Assembly: GCA_012963885.1 (NCBI GenBank)
Contig: DTUY01000301.1
Span: 1,525 to 54,454, forward strand
Reading direction: 5' to 3'
DNA from: Candidatus Poribacteria bacterium
Lineage (GTDB): Bacteria > Poribacteria > WGA-4E > UBA9662
DNA length: 52,930 nt
A program made the translations under genes and the position numbers. Of this stretch, positions 27,836 through 37,460 are shown one piece after another. The first letter of the stretch is position 1, and the number at the start of each line of letters is the position of its first letter. A model generated the notes under the pieces. It was not told the DNA's origin. It was given only the letters and a program-made list of their open reading frames with translations, and ran no database searches.

Positions 27836-28344
27836 CCCTGTGATTTCTTTCTAGCGTATTTCAAACTAATTTCCTGAATGTCTCGAATCCAGAGTATATA
27901 GGCATCCTCGCCGTTATCAGAATAATATTTCTTACGAATGTTGTTGATACGAAATCCAAATTCTCGATACAGTTTTTGCGCAGCAATATTACTTGCTCTG
28001 ACTTCCAAAAAAACTTTTCTTCCACCTAATATTTTCATTTGATCTAGCGATTTTGCTAACATATACTTAGCCACTCCGAGCCGGCGAAAATCCGGAGAAA
28101 CCGCTAAGTTTGTGATATGACAATCTCCGTCTACTACCATGAAATTAATATAGGAAATTGGATTGCCTTGATGTTTGCCTACCAAGAAATGCGCATGTGG
28201 ATACTTGCCACTGATACCCTCACAGAAGGTGCGTTCACTCCAAGGCGAAATAAAAGATTGGTGTTCAATCTGAAGGACGGCGGAGATATCATCTTCAATC
28301 ATTGAAGTAACCTCAATAGTAATTTCTGGAATTTGGATTTTCAA
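27832..28344 (-). CDS. rimI: Ribosomal protein S18 alanine N-acetyltransferase-like GNAT
   Basis: The 170-residue GNAT-fold protein has the RimI features: IEHQSFISPWSERTF near 26-40, ITNLAVSPDFRRLGVAKYML (acetyl-CoA site, RRxGxA) near 77-96, LEVRASNIAAQKLYREFGF near 112-130 and a late RKKYYSDNGEDAYIL. RimI acetylates the N-terminus of S18. The N-terminus is ~12 residues longer than usual, and an internal Met (residue 15) is a possible alternative start. It stands apart from tsaB/tsaD, its common neighbours, in this window. Confidence 0.88.
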   Translation of the reverse strand: MKIQIPEITIEVTSMIEDDISAVLQIEHQSFISPWSERTFCEGISGKYPHAHFLVGKHQGNPISYINFMVVDGDCHITNLAVSPDFRRLGVAKYMLAKSLDQMKILGGRKVFLEVRASNIAAQKLYREFGFRINNIRKKYYSDNGEDAYILWIRDIQEISLKYARKKSQG

Positions 28345-28520
28345 GGCAGGAATTTCAAGGAAGATCCGCTTAGGTTTTCTGTTGTCAGTTAGATATAGAT
28401 CTGATCACTCAACATCCTTAGCAATTAGCATTATACAGGAAATTTCACCAATATTGTAATCTTCGTGGTACTAGGTGTTTAACATTAACACATAAAACAT
28501 AAAAATGGAAAGGAACTTGG

Positions 28521-30062
28521 ATGGAATTTGACTTCATTTTTCAAGGTGGAACGGTTGTTGATGGCACGAAAAAGTGCGAACCATTTGTTGCGGATGTTGG
28601 TATTAAGGAGGATAAAATCACGGCGGTTGGTGATTTGTCTGGGGCAAAAGCAGAGAACACAATCAAGCTAAGGAAACAAATCCTCAGTCCCGGGTTTATT
28701 GATATTCATGTCCATTCGGAAATTTCGATTTTAAACGGAAGGGATCAGCTCGCTGGGGTATCACAGGGAATAACGACCCAGTTTCTGGCACCGGATGGTT
28801 TTGGTTGGGCTTGTCTCGGTCCGCAGAAAGCTAGGGAAATGTGGCATTATACTCAATTCTGTTATGGCGAAACTGCTCCTAGTCTCGACTGGGAAACAGC
28901 CCAAGATTATATTGATATGTTTCCAGGAAAAATCCCACTGAATGTGTGTTCGCAAGTACCGCATTGTGTTGTCAGACTAGCTGTGATGGGATGGGAAGGA
29001 CGAGTTGCTACAGATCAAGAACTCGAAGATATGAAGCGATATACCATCGAATGGATGGAAGCAGGTGCTATTGGTATCTGTCTGGGTCTTGATTATCAAC
29101 CAAGCGCAAACGCTGACTTGAATGAGCTGGTTGAACTTTGCAAGGTTGTTTCAGGTTACGGTGGGATTTACGCAGCCCATGTCCGATACTCCATATTGGG
29201 CCGAAAAAAGGCTTGGGAAGAGACCCTTGAGCTTTCACGCCGATCAGGGATTCCAGTTCATATCTCACACGAAAGAGTAGATGATATATCAATAGATGTT
29301 TTGAATCAAGCTGAACGTGATGGGATCGATCTCACATTTGAATCATACCTTTACCCGGCAGGCATGACCCATTTTACCATGCAACTGCCGATGAAAATTC
29401 AGGTTGGCGCTCCTCAAGAAGTTCTAGCTAAGCTTCGTCACCAAAGTATCCGTTCAAAATCACTCGCACACTTACGGAAAAATGGCATGACAGGACATGA
29501 GGTGATAGGTTATACCAAGTCCGGGCGGTATATCGGCATGACGCTAGTGTCAGCAGCCAAGAGCGTTAGAAAAACTATTGAAGAATTTGCTTACGACCTG
29601 ATAATTGAAGAGGATGGGGTAGAAACACTTATATTTCCATGGCTGACCCCACATCAGGAGAATGAGGTGATTCTCAACCAAACTGCAGCCCATCCCAAGA
29701 TGATGATTGCAAGTGATGGAATTTACGAAGTGCCGCATCCGCATCCGCGTGGTTATGGATGTTTTGCTCAAGTACTACGAAAATTCGTCAGGGAAAGAAA
29801 AATTATCCCCCTTGAAGAAGCTATATGGAAGATGAGTGGTTTCCCTGCCGAAAGGTTTGGCTTGAAAGACAGAGGCCAGATCGCGGAAGGATTCGGTGCT
29901 GATCTGGTTGTGCTTGACCCAGAGACGGTGGCAGATCTGGCAACTTGGGCCGATCCAATACAAACAGCTATTGGAATTGACTACGTTATGGTAAACGGTG
30001 AACTGGTGATTTCGGAAGGGGAGACAACAGGAAAATTGCCTGGACGTGTCCTACGACGTTAA
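28521..30062 (+). CDS. N-acyl-D-amino-acid deacylase-family amidohydrolase
   Basis: The 513 residues follow the D-aminoacylase/AtzF-like amidohydrolase pattern: GGTVVDGT at the start, SPGFIDIHVHSE (H-x-H metal site) near 53-64, a lysine/cysteine-free binuclear-type centre with YAAHVRY near 218 and VHISHERV near 246, ASDGIYEVPHPHPRGYGCFA near 390-410 and a C-terminal GFGADLVVLDPETVAD strand. The family removes acyl groups from D-amino acids or cleaves related amides in the cytoplasm. AAAGGA lies before the ATG. It converges on panC with a 12-base overlap of the 3' ends. Confidence 0.88.
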   Translation: MEFDFIFQGGTVVDGTKKCEPFVADVGIKEDKITAVGDLSGAKAENTIKLRKQILSPGFIDIHVHSEISILNGRDQLAGVSQGITTQFLAPDGFGWACLGPQKAREMWHYTQFCYGETAPSLDWETAQDYIDMFPGKIPLNVCSQVPHCVVRLAVMGWEGRVATDQELEDMKRYTIEWMEAGAIGICLGLDYQPSANADLNELVELCKVVSGYGGIYAAHVRYSILGRKKAWEETLELSRRSGIPVHISHERVDDISIDVLNQAERDGIDLTFESYLYPAGMTHFTMQLPMKIQVGAPQEVLAKLRHQSIRSKSLAHLRKNGMTGHEVIGYTKSGRYIGMTLVSAAKSVRKTIEEFAYDLIIEEDGVETLIFPWLTPHQENEVILNQTAAHPKMMIASDGIYEVPHPHPRGYGCFAQVLRKFVRERKIIPLEEAIWKMSGFPAERFGLKDRGQIAEGFGADLVVLDPETVADLATWADPIQTAIGIDYVMVNGELVISEGETTGKLPGRVLRR

Positions 30063-30920
30063 ATTCGCGGGATCAATCCGTATACTGTCGATCAATCGCG
30101 TGTTTGTGATCCATACGGCTATTGCGATTAGAACTTCGCTATTGATGTATTCCTGTGGCTCAAAACTGGTTGTGCAGACGATATTGATGTAATCAATCCG
30201 CGTGTATTCTGTAGCTTGGATCATCTTCTCCATTTCAGCCAGAATACGGTTAGAACTACGTTCTCCCTGAGTAATCAGCGTCTTGGCATGTTGTAAGGCA
30301 CGGAAAAGCACTGTGGAAGATCTACGTTGATCGGGATTCAGATAAGAATTCCTTGAGCTTTTAGCTAATCCATCAGAATCACGCACAATCGGCATCGGCA
30401 CAACCTCAATGTCGAAATTAAGATCCTGTACCATACGCTGTATGATTGCCAACTGTTGTGCGTCCTTATGACCAAAATACGCGCGATCCGGTTCAACAAT
30501 GTTAAAGAGCTTAGCAACCACTGTGGCGACGCCGCGAAAAAAGTGTGGACGTGAAATCGCACAGAGATTAGTAGTTAACTGACCGGTAACTTCAACAAAG
30601 GTCGAGTTGCTAGAACAGTACATTTCTTTGGTGGAAGGAAAAAATATCAGATCTACCCCTTCATCTTCAAGCAACCGCTGATCTTGTTCAAAATTCTGGG
30701 GATAAGTGTCAAAGTCTTCTGAGGGCAAAAATTGCGTTGGGTTGACAAAAACACTGACGACCACAAAATCATTATCGGATCTTGCTTGCCGAACCAGGCT
30801 TAGATGTCCTTCATGCAGAAATCCCATTGTCGGTACCAACCCAACGCTTTTTCCCTGACGGTTTTGCAAGCGACATGTCGACCGTGCATCTGCGATCGAC
30901 TGGACAATCTGTATAGGCAT
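30051..30920 (-). CDS. panC: Pantothenate synthetase
   Basis: The ATG at 30920 is chosen because the family starts with a short strand (PIQIVQSIADARS). It shares one base with the stop of the EEP gene upstream. The 289 residues contain the HIGH-like PTMGFLHEGHLSLV near 30-43, FVNPTQF near 60, YFGHKDAQQLAII near 150 and the KMSKS-equivalent SSRNSYL near 190. It ligates pantoate and beta-alanine using ATP on the way to coenzyme A. panB and panD are not in the window. Confidence 0.96.
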   Translation of the reverse strand: MPIQIVQSIADARSTCRLQNRQGKSVGLVPTMGFLHEGHLSLVRQARSDNDFVVVSVFVNPTQFLPSEDFDTYPQNFEQDQRLLEDEGVDLIFFPSTKEMYCSSNSTFVEVTGQLTTNLCAISRPHFFRGVATVVAKLFNIVEPDRAYFGHKDAQQLAIIQRMVQDLNFDIEVVPMPIVRDSDGLAKSSRNSYLNPDQRRSSTVLFRALQHAKTLITQGERSSNRILAEMEKMIQATEYTRIDYINIVCTTSFEPQEYINSEVLIAIAVWITNTRLIDSIRIDPANLTS

Positions 30921-31741
30921 CAGAGTAACCTGAAACTGGCCAGAACAGGATAGTGGTCGGAAGGATAGCAACCAATCTTGTTATCAGTAATGACTGATAC
31001 TGAACTGACCTTTATCTTTGGATAAAAAAGGATCCAATCAATATGAGCGCTGCCTATGTCCATAAATGGTTCTTCCGCGGCTTGCCCTTTAAACCCATGA
31101 TAGGTCTTGGCAACATTACCAATCTGTTCTTCCGCCTCCAGCCACGCATCTTGCATCTTACCACGCTGAGTTTCTAGCCTATGATTCCCGGTCAGAAATT
31201 TCCATGCAACGCTACCTCGGGTTGCATGGAAATCACCGACCAAAAAAACTGGAAAATTGTGTCCTAAATCGCTGATCCTACGCCAAACAAGCATGGCGCT
31301 TTGTTGCCGTGCTTCTTCACTTACATGATCAAAATGTGTGTTGAAAATATAGAATTCTCGATTGTCAACTTTGTTTAGAAATCTGGCCCAGGTAACCATC
31401 CTCACACAACTGGTATTCCAAGATCGGCTACCAGGCGAATCTGGTGTTTCAGACAGCCAGAAATTTCCATTATCAAGCACCTTTAATTTTGACGTGTTGG
31501 ATAAAATTGCGCAATATTCGCTTTGATCTCCATCTCTTGCCAAACCTAGTCTTTCATAATCTGTGGTATTATCAATAATCTCATCAAGCTGGAAATCGAG
31601 TCCCTCCTGAGTTCCGATTATGCACGGCTGGTATCTCGTTATGACGTTGAAAAGTATATCTCTTCGGTATTCCCAGCTATTTTCATCGTCCTGTGCCGTT
31701 GCATGACGCAAATTGAATGTCATGATTTTTAGAGGAGCCAT
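30920..31741 (-). CDS. Endonuclease/exonuclease/phosphatase (EEP) family hydrolase
   Basis: The 273 residues show the EEP fold: KIMTFNLRHAT at the start, IGTQEGLDFQLDEI near 42-55 (metal Glu), NTHFDHVSEEARQQSA near 134, VGDFHAT near 168 and a final SDHYPVLASF (catalytic Asp-His pair). The closest group acts on phospho- or phosphodiester compounds, often as secreted enzymes, but no signal peptide is seen here, so it is probably cytoplasmic. It is encoded between the TPR genes and panC with overlapping stop/start bases. Confidence 0.9.
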   Translation of the reverse strand: MAPLKIMTFNLRHATAQDDENSWEYRRDILFNVITRYQPCIIGTQEGLDFQLDEIIDNTTDYERLGLARDGDQSEYCAILSNTSKLKVLDNGNFWLSETPDSPGSRSWNTSCVRMVTWARFLNKVDNREFYIFNTHFDHVSEEARQQSAMLVWRRISDLGHNFPVFLVGDFHATRGSVAWKFLTGNHRLETQRGKMQDAWLEAEEQIGNVAKTYHGFKGQAAEEPFMDIGSAHIDWILFYPKIKVSSVSVITDNKIGCYPSDHYPVLASFRLL

Positions 31742-31756
31742 GTCTGCCTAATAGAA

Positions 31757-32701
31757 TTATTCATCTTGTTCTTTAATATTGGTCATTTTTTCAAATTCAG
31801 GGCGGGAAAGTAGCTTTCTGAACCCGGATTCAGCTTTGGCAAGGCGAGCAAACCGGTTCTCACTCTGTATGACCTGTTGTAATAGATCTAGTGCTTCTTC
31901 CAACATGTCTTTCCCTGTTAAGATAATAGCAAGATTGTACTGTGCTAATGCATAATTAACGTCAATATCCAGAGCTGCTCGAAGTTCAGTTTCAGCGTCG
32001 CCGTAATTATTAATGATATAAAGACTCCGTCCGAGATGTGTATGAAGAAGGGCAGAATCAGGTTTAATCTTCAATGCCTTCCGGTAGTTAACGATTGCTC
32101 TTTCATGCCGACTACAACGATTAAAGGCCTGCGCAAGTTGAAAATAGTGATCCCAAACATCAGGAGAGATTCGTATCGTTCCTTCGTGAAGCTTAATTGC
32201 CTCATCAAATTGGCGTTGATCAAGATGCAACTGGGCGAGTTGATTGCGCGCAAGTATGAAATTTTTATCAATTCTTAGCACTTCTGTATAAGCTGAAATT
32301 GCGTCGCTGTAACGATTTCTGCGTTGATGTAGTTTTCCAAGATTAGCATGTGCTATTGCGTATTGAGGTTGACATACTATTGCCTCTTCATAATATTCAA
32401 GTGCGGTTTGATCCCTCTTAATTTTTTCGTGTATAATTCCAAGTATGTTCAGTGTCCTGTGATCATCCGGTTCGATTTCAACCACTTTTTTGTAGTGTTT
32501 AATTGATTGAATAGGATGTTCTAATCTTCGATAAAGCCAGCCGAGGTTGCGTTGTGCTTCAAGTAAGCTGGGATCAATTTTAATTGCTTGTACATAAGCC
32601 TGAATTGATTCTTTATACTTCTCTTGCTTGCGATACAAATTTGCACGCCACATATGGTCCTTTAACTCTTTTTTCTTTGAAAAGAAACTGAAAAGACCCA
32701 T
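31757..32701 (-). CDS. TPR protein, second paralog, no membrane anchor
   Basis: The 314 residues contain seven or eight TPR units, for example HANLGKLHQRRNRYSDAISA near 130, ending in a charged EQDE tail. It is about half identical by eye, over its whole length, to the next protein upstream. Both share FFSKKKELKDH near the N-terminus and QYNLA/QYQLA-(V/I)ILT near the C-terminus. It lacks the ~20-residue membrane helix of its paralog, starting instead with MGLFSFFSKKK. The two genes are separated by three bases, indicating tandem duplication and co-expression. The likely role is a protein-interaction scaffold, with unknown partners. Confidence 0.85.
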   Translation of the reverse strand: MGLFSFFSKKKELKDHMWRANLYRKQEKYKESIQAYVQAIKIDPSLLEAQRNLGWLYRRLEHPIQSIKHYKKVVEIEPDDHRTLNILGIIHEKIKRDQTALEYYEEAIVCQPQYAIAHANLGKLHQRRNRYSDAISAYTEVLRIDKNFILARNQLAQLHLDQRQFDEAIKLHEGTIRISPDVWDHYFQLAQAFNRCSRHERAIVNYRKALKIKPDSALLHTHLGRSLYIINNYGDAETELRAALDIDVNYALAQYNLAIILTGKDMLEEALDLLQQVIQSENRFARLAKAESGFRKLLSRPEFEKMTNIKEQDE

Positions 32702-32704
32702 TTA

Positions 32705-33718
32705 TCATTCTCTCTCGTCTTCATTGCCTGCGATTAACTGATCAAACTCAGGTCGCTGATGCAGTTTTTGCAAGTTCGTATCCGATTTTGCGGACTTAGC
32801 AACCCCTGGTTCGTTTTGTATGGCTTGCTGTAGAAGTTCCATCGCTTCATCCAACTGATCTCTCGCTGTTAAAATGACGGCAAGTTGATACTGCGCAGGC
32901 GCATAATTTGCGTTGATATTTAGCGCAGTATTGAGTTCAGTTTCTGCTTCATCATATTTCTCTACAAGACCGTAACTTCTTCCCAAGTGTGTGAGAATGA
33001 CTACCGAATCAGAATCGATTTTCAACGCCTTTTGATAGTTGCTGATTGCTCTTTCGTGTCTGCCAGTTCGATTAAACGCTAGCGCCAGTTGAAGATAGTG
33101 TTCCGACTCTGGTGCAATTCGCACCGTTCCTTCGTAAAGCTGAATTGCCTTGTCAAATTCACTTCGACTAAGGTGTGCCTGTGCCTGCAAATTTCTTACG
33201 AGTATGAAAGTTTGCTCGATCTTTAATGCTGATTCGTAACAATCAATTGCTTCTCGTATACGGCTGTTTTTGCTGTTATGGTATAGCACGCCTAAGTTGG
33301 CATAAGCAATAGCAAAGTTAGGTTCCAGTTCAATCGCTTTTTCATAATGTTCGATGGCTTCTTTTTCCTTATTAATTTTACCGTATAATAAACCAAGCCG
33401 GTTATGCGTTTGATAATCTTCAGGTTCAAGACTGACAACTCGAATGTATTGTCTAATCGCTTCAGAATAGCGCTCTAATTTGCGATAGATCCATGCCAAG
33501 TTACGCCGAGGTTCCACCAAATCACCATCGAGGGCAAGTGCCTGCAAATAGGCTTTAATTGCCTCCGGATATTTTTCTTGCTTGCGGAAAAGATTAGCTC
33601 GCCAAATGTGGTCCTTTAACTCCTTCTTTTTTGAGAAGAAATCAAATACAAAAACCAATATGGCTATTAATAGAAGCACCACCCCAAAAATTAAGGATGC
33701 TATACCTTCAAATCCCAC
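32705..33718 (-). CDS. TPR protein, first paralog, membrane-anchored
   Basis: An N-terminal helix (IASLIFGVVLLLIAILVFVF, residues ~5-24) is followed by FFSKKKELKDH and about eight TPR units (YANLGVLYHNSKNSRIREAI near 138) to residue ~320. The helix and positive flank predict an inner-membrane protein with the TPR domain in the cytoplasm. It resembles the downstream protein throughout and is the first gene of a leftward group with that paralog, the EEP hydrolase and panC. Function is unknown beyond scaffolding. Confidence 0.85.
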   Translation of the reverse strand: MGFEGIASLIFGVVLLLIAILVFVFDFFSKKKELKDHIWRANLFRKQEKYPEAIKAYLQALALDGDLVEPRRNLAWIYRKLERYSEAIRQYIRVVSLEPEDYQTHNRLGLLYGKINKEKEAIEHYEKAIELEPNFAIAYANLGVLYHNSKNSRIREAIDCYESALKIEQTFILVRNLQAQAHLSRSEFDKAIQLYEGTVRIAPESEHYLQLALAFNRTGRHERAISNYQKALKIDSDSVVILTHLGRSYGLVEKYDEAETELNTALNINANYAPAQYQLAVILTARDQLDEAMELLQQAIQNEPGVAKSAKSDTNLQKLHQRPEFDQLIAGNEDERE

Positions 33719-33914
33719 TTTTCAGTTCCTACATATCATCCGCATATCTAAATGCATACGGCATTATTTGGGTTTTGCTAACCAGTAAAGAAGTTCTTAT
33801 CAAACTAAGAAACGAATTATAATTGCGGCTTCGTTTCATCAGTATAAATACTATCAAACATTATATGGTAGAATGATAATGAGAGTCCACGTTTTTTGTC
33901 GATATTAAGGGTAA

Positions 33915-34422
33915 TTAATTTGGCAATCGACTTGATCATGGAAACAAAACGCCTGATTTTATTTGATTGGTGATTCCAGAGACGCAGTCGAAATTGTAAT
34001 TCGGTCAGAATAGATTATCCGGAATATATCATTGCGGTGGTGTCAAGGGTGGGAAAACCAACATGGAGAAATCCCTTTGATGCACTATCCCAAGCGTGGA
34101 TGGGAATTCCCTAGTGGGCAAGTTGAATAGGAAAAGGATTTAATTTCAGCTTGACACGCGAGATTAAAGAGGAAACTGGTATCATTCCAAAGTTGAATAT
34201 TTAGTGGGTGTTTCTGCAGATTTGAAGAAACCGATGAAAGTAATATTTGGGTTCTTGTGTAACTGGACTTTTGGTAAACCTGTAGCTAGTAGCGAGAGCC
34301 TAGAAAGCAAATTGGCTGAACATACTCAAGTTAATGACCTAATAATCTCTCCACCGATTGGGAATATACTCAAGTATTCCGGGCAAGTAGCATACCATGT
34401 ATATTTAACGGAACCCTATTAA
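33915..34422 (+). pseudogene. Nudix hydrolase, decayed
   Basis: The Nudix box is split over two frames: HYPKRGWEFPSGQVE followed by a stop and KDLISA near 34090-34155, then TREIKEETGIIPK near 34157-34195, together giving the G-x5-E-x7-R-E-x-x-E-E-x-G signature. A third frame continues EYLVGVSADLKKPMKVIFGF and SSESLESK. At least two frameshifts and several stops make it non-functional. It resembles small MutT-type pyrophosphohydrolases. The 190 bases upstream of it hold no gene. A TAGAAT at 33869-33874 may be a relic of its promoter. Confidence 0.6.
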
Positions 34423-34442
34423 GTCTACCAAGAAATTTTTCT

Positions 34443-35186
34443 ATGAAACGTGACATGCCAAACAAAATCGTTGGCAGAAATTCGGTACTCGCGCTTCTAC
34501 AAAATTCTGATAGCAACATTGAACAGATTTTGATAGTTAAAGAAACTAACCATAACCGCCTTCGTCAAATCCAAGCGATTGCTGAAAAAAGGAAAATTCG
34601 AGTGAATCATGTCCACCGTCGAGAACTAGATCAGATTGCAGGTCAGATCCCTCATCAAGGTGTGATTGCTATTACTAGATCTACACGTTACGCTACACTT
34701 GATGAAATTCTTGATCAGGCCAAAGATCCAAGGCTATTGATTATGCTTGATGAGGTGCAAGATCCACGAAATCTCGGTGCCATTATTCGTACGGCTGATG
34801 CGGTGAATGCTGATGGTGTAATTATTCCGGAAAAGCGTTCTGCCAGCTTGACAGCGGCCGCACACAAAGCTTCAGCGGGAAGTGCAGAAAATGTACCTAT
34901 TGCGCAAGTTAAGAACTTAGTTCGAACAATCAAACATCTTAAAGATGTCGGATATTGGGTTATTGGCACGAATCAAGAAGCGGCAACAATGTACACCCAA
35001 GTAGATTTTTTCTCGTCAATCTGTCTCGTTTTCGGTGGCGAGCAGAAAGGAATGCGCGGGCTTGTGCGGAAAAATTGTGATTTGATTGTCAGTATTCCAA
35101 TGCTTGGTGAGCTGTCATCACTCAATGTGTCGGTGGCTGCGGGGGTGTTGATGTATGAAGTAATCCGGCAAAGATCCGGTAATTAA
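34443..35186 (+). CDS. rlmB: 23S rRNA (guanosine 2'-O)-methyltransferase, TrmH/SpoU family
   Basis: The 247 residues match RlmB-type SpoU enzymes: an N-terminal substrate-binding part beginning KIVGRNSVLALLQ, then the SPOUT knot with DPRNLGAIIRTADAV near 105-120, LVFGGEQKGMRGLV near 195 and IPMLGELSSLNVSVAAGVLM near 215-236. It methylates the ribose of a 23S rRNA guanosine using SAM. RlmB (G2251) is the best guess, but other TrmH-family targets are not excluded. It stands alone, 20 bases after the Nudix remnant. The gap 35187-35582 downstream holds nothing I recognise. Confidence 0.9.
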   Translation: MKRDMPNKIVGRNSVLALLQNSDSNIEQILIVKETNHNRLRQIQAIAEKRKIRVNHVHRRELDQIAGQIPHQGVIAITRSTRYATLDEILDQAKDPRLLIMLDEVQDPRNLGAIIRTADAVNADGVIIPEKRSASLTAAAHKASAGSAENVPIAQVKNLVRTIKHLKDVGYWVIGTNQEAATMYTQVDFFSSICLVFGGEQKGMRGLVRKNCDLIVSIPMLGELSSLNVSVAAGVLMYEVIRQRSGN

Positions 35187-35582
35187 ATAAGTATCTTTTA
35201 TAGTAGTAATTCGATCATAACAATTAATTCTTGAACAGCTGTTGGAAGACTATCGTACATGTTAGACCTCTCCCTTTTAGGCTAATGTGACACGCATAAC
35301 CAACAATAAAAATGATCCAGTATGGAGATTTGAACGTACTTACCGGCTCTAATAAGTTGCTCTATAGCATGGATATCTTCTTGACTTGAGCTAAGATCGC
35401 TTGAAGAATAGCCGACGCTACTGCTTCCTGAATGGCAAAACGGAATGCCTCAATCAGATAAACAAGAGGTATTTAAACTATCCTCAAAGATGTTGCGTTG
35501 GTTCATTACAGAATTCTTCGCATACAAACACAGGATCTGTAACTCCTCCGTAGGTTTCGAAGTGACGACATCATTATTAATG

Positions 35583-36595
35583 TAACGTGAGTTTGACGTA
35601 AGGAATTAACCAATGACAGTGGGTAATTCACTCAACTGAGGTAAACTGAGATTGAGCGAAGGTTTTTTCTCCTGGTAGGTATAAGCAATCAATGCGCTGA
35701 CGACATTGAGCAGAAAGTTGACCCCACTGCCATGGCGAGTATCTTCGACTTGAGAGATGTTCTTCAGTTGGTCGTAAATGGTTTCAATGATCGCTCGCTT
35801 ACGCAACATCAACTTGTCGAAGACATCCATCAGCTGGTTTTTCATGTTTTTTCTTATCTGGGTTACAAGCTGGACACCATCGGCAAATAAAAGGTCAAAG
35901 AGTTTCTGTGAGATATAGCCTTTATCGCCAGACAACTTACCGAACAACTCCTTGACCATCTGTGGCACTGGGGTTCTATCATCGACATTGCTAGCTGTCA
36001 GCTGAATCGCCAGCAATTGGTTTTCATCATTGGTCATCAGATGAAGGCCATCAGATGAAGTTTGAAACCATGGAACCAACCAACGGAGTTCTTCCTCTGT
36101 TTAGCTGTCTTGGCCAAGACGCGATGGTAGGGAATTCTTCGATTGTGACAGACGGCAAGCGGCATGGAGTCGATAAACGAAATCCCAGTACAACTCCCCT
36201 TTTGGCTCTGCAGAAGGCGCATAATGGTAACAAAGCATCAGCCATCAACTGCACAAACCGATTGTAGCTGACTAATTAAGGGGATACCCAGCGCAAATAC
36301 CGGCAGACGTACTGGTTGTAGTAATGCTTGAAGGGACGATAGTCAGAAGGATGAAACTGGACAATGAAGGTCATGACTTGACTCAGAGCCAGTGTACTTC
36401 TTCTTCTCTGCCCCTTTCTGTTTCCCATTAGAGAGCAGATGATGATTGAGTATCGACTCAAAGTCCTGGCAAAAGTTATCAATCTGGCAGAAGAGTGGTA
36501 CAATAGGTATTGGAACTCCTTTCAGTTTTTCAACTGAGTGATTCACAGTATGATAGCGGAAGGTGTTCCTACTCTGTTATATCAAACTCACGTTA
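35583..36595 (-). mobile_element. Decayed IS982-family insertion sequence
   Basis: Perfect 14-bp terminal inverted repeats, TAACGTGAGTTTGA at 35583-35596 and its complement at 36582-36595, bound a 1013-bp segment that contains a broken IS982-type transposase on the minus strand. Length and gene content fit the family. No clear target-site duplication was seen. The right end lies 27 bases before the gene at 36623. Confidence 0.8.
35606..36546 (-). pseudogene. IS982-type transposase, several frameshifts
   Basis: Fragments in different frames line up as one transposase. N-terminal: LFCQIDNFCQDFESILNHHL (from ~36503), then MTFIVQFHPSDYRPFKHYYN. Middle: FIDSMPLAVCHNRRIPYHRV and KNSVGWFHGFKLH. C-terminal: TNDENQLLAIQLTASNVDDR and LSGDKGYISQKLFDLLF down to 35606. 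The conserved Asp of FIDSMPL and of SGDKGY fit the DDE triad of IS982. At least three frame changes and a short duplicated-looking stretch near 36040-36080 show it cannot make a full-length enzyme. Confidence 0.75.
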
Positions 36596-36622
36596 AGTAA
36601 AATAAAATAGTCAAGATAAGGA

Positions 36623-37417
36623 ATGCGTTTCATGGACGAATTCCAACAAAATGGCACGCCTCATATCATAGCCATGGTGGTAACGATTCTCCTACCGGTG
36701 ATCCTATCGGTTTCAGTCAGAAAGGCCAAATCGGAGAAGCTAACTCAAAGCATTTGTTACCTGTTGGCTGCCGTATTAATCGTCAACGAAATTATTATCT
36801 GGATTTACCGGATAATGGATGAAGGGGCCAGGATGTTTATCCAAGAGGGCCTGCCGTTAGAGATATGCGGTCTTGCTGTTTTTATGACGGTCTTTGTCTT
36901 GATCAAACGAAATCAGTATGTTTACGAAACTGCTTATCTCTGGGGAATGGCTGGTACACTTCAAGCCATTATCTCTCCAGAAATCACCGGCGGATCAATC
37001 CCTCACCAACCAGGATTTCCACACTACCTTTTTTTTCAGTATTTTGTTGGTCATAGCGGAATCGTAGGTGGTATTTTATTTGCTACGTGGGGATTAAAGA
37101 TGAGACCTTCAGCACATTCTATTTTGCGGACATTTGTAATTACCAATTTGTATATGGTGTGTATTCTCGGTGTGAACGTGCTCTTTAACTACATATTCAT
37201 GCATGAACTTCGGCCAGTAGAGGGTGGAAGTAATTACCTCTTCCTTTGCAGAAAGCCAGAAACCAACAGTGTCTTCCTGTTTCTAGATTGGCCTTATTAC
37301 CTTCTATTCTTTGAGGTACTTGGTTTAGCTTTTTTCTTTATATTGTATGCGCCATTCTTCATCTCAGATGTTATTAAGAACGGACGAGAGAATAAATTGA
37401 TAGCAGGTAGTGATTAG
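36623..37417 (+). CDS. YwaF/TIGR02206-type integral membrane protein
   Basis: The 264 residues contain six or seven membrane helices and match the YwaF-like (TIGR02206) family: GTPHIIAMVVTILLP at the start, LPLEICGLAVFM near 75 (conserved L-P-L-E/H-(I/L)-C), PHYLFFQYFVGHSGIV near 130-145 and a C-terminal W-P-Y-Y helix. Function in the family is not known to me. An ATG three codons later (36632) is equally possible. The IS982-type end lies only 27 bases upstream, so the original promoter may have been replaced. Confidence 0.85.
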   Translation: MRFMDEFQQNGTPHIIAMVVTILLPVILSVSVRKAKSEKLTQSICYLLAAVLIVNEIIIWIYRIMDEGARMFIQEGLPLEICGLAVFMTVFVLIKRNQYVYETAYLWGMAGTLQAIISPEITGGSIPHQPGFPHYLFFQYFVGHSGIVGGILFATWGLKMRPSAHSILRTFVITNLYMVCILGVNVLFNYIFMHELRPVEGGSNYLFLCRKPETNSVFLFLDWPYYLLFFEVLGLAFFFILYAPFFISDVIKNGRENKLIAGSD

Positions 37418-37460
37418 GTCAACCCCACTTGGCTAATTGTGATTGAACTTGTCTCATAAA

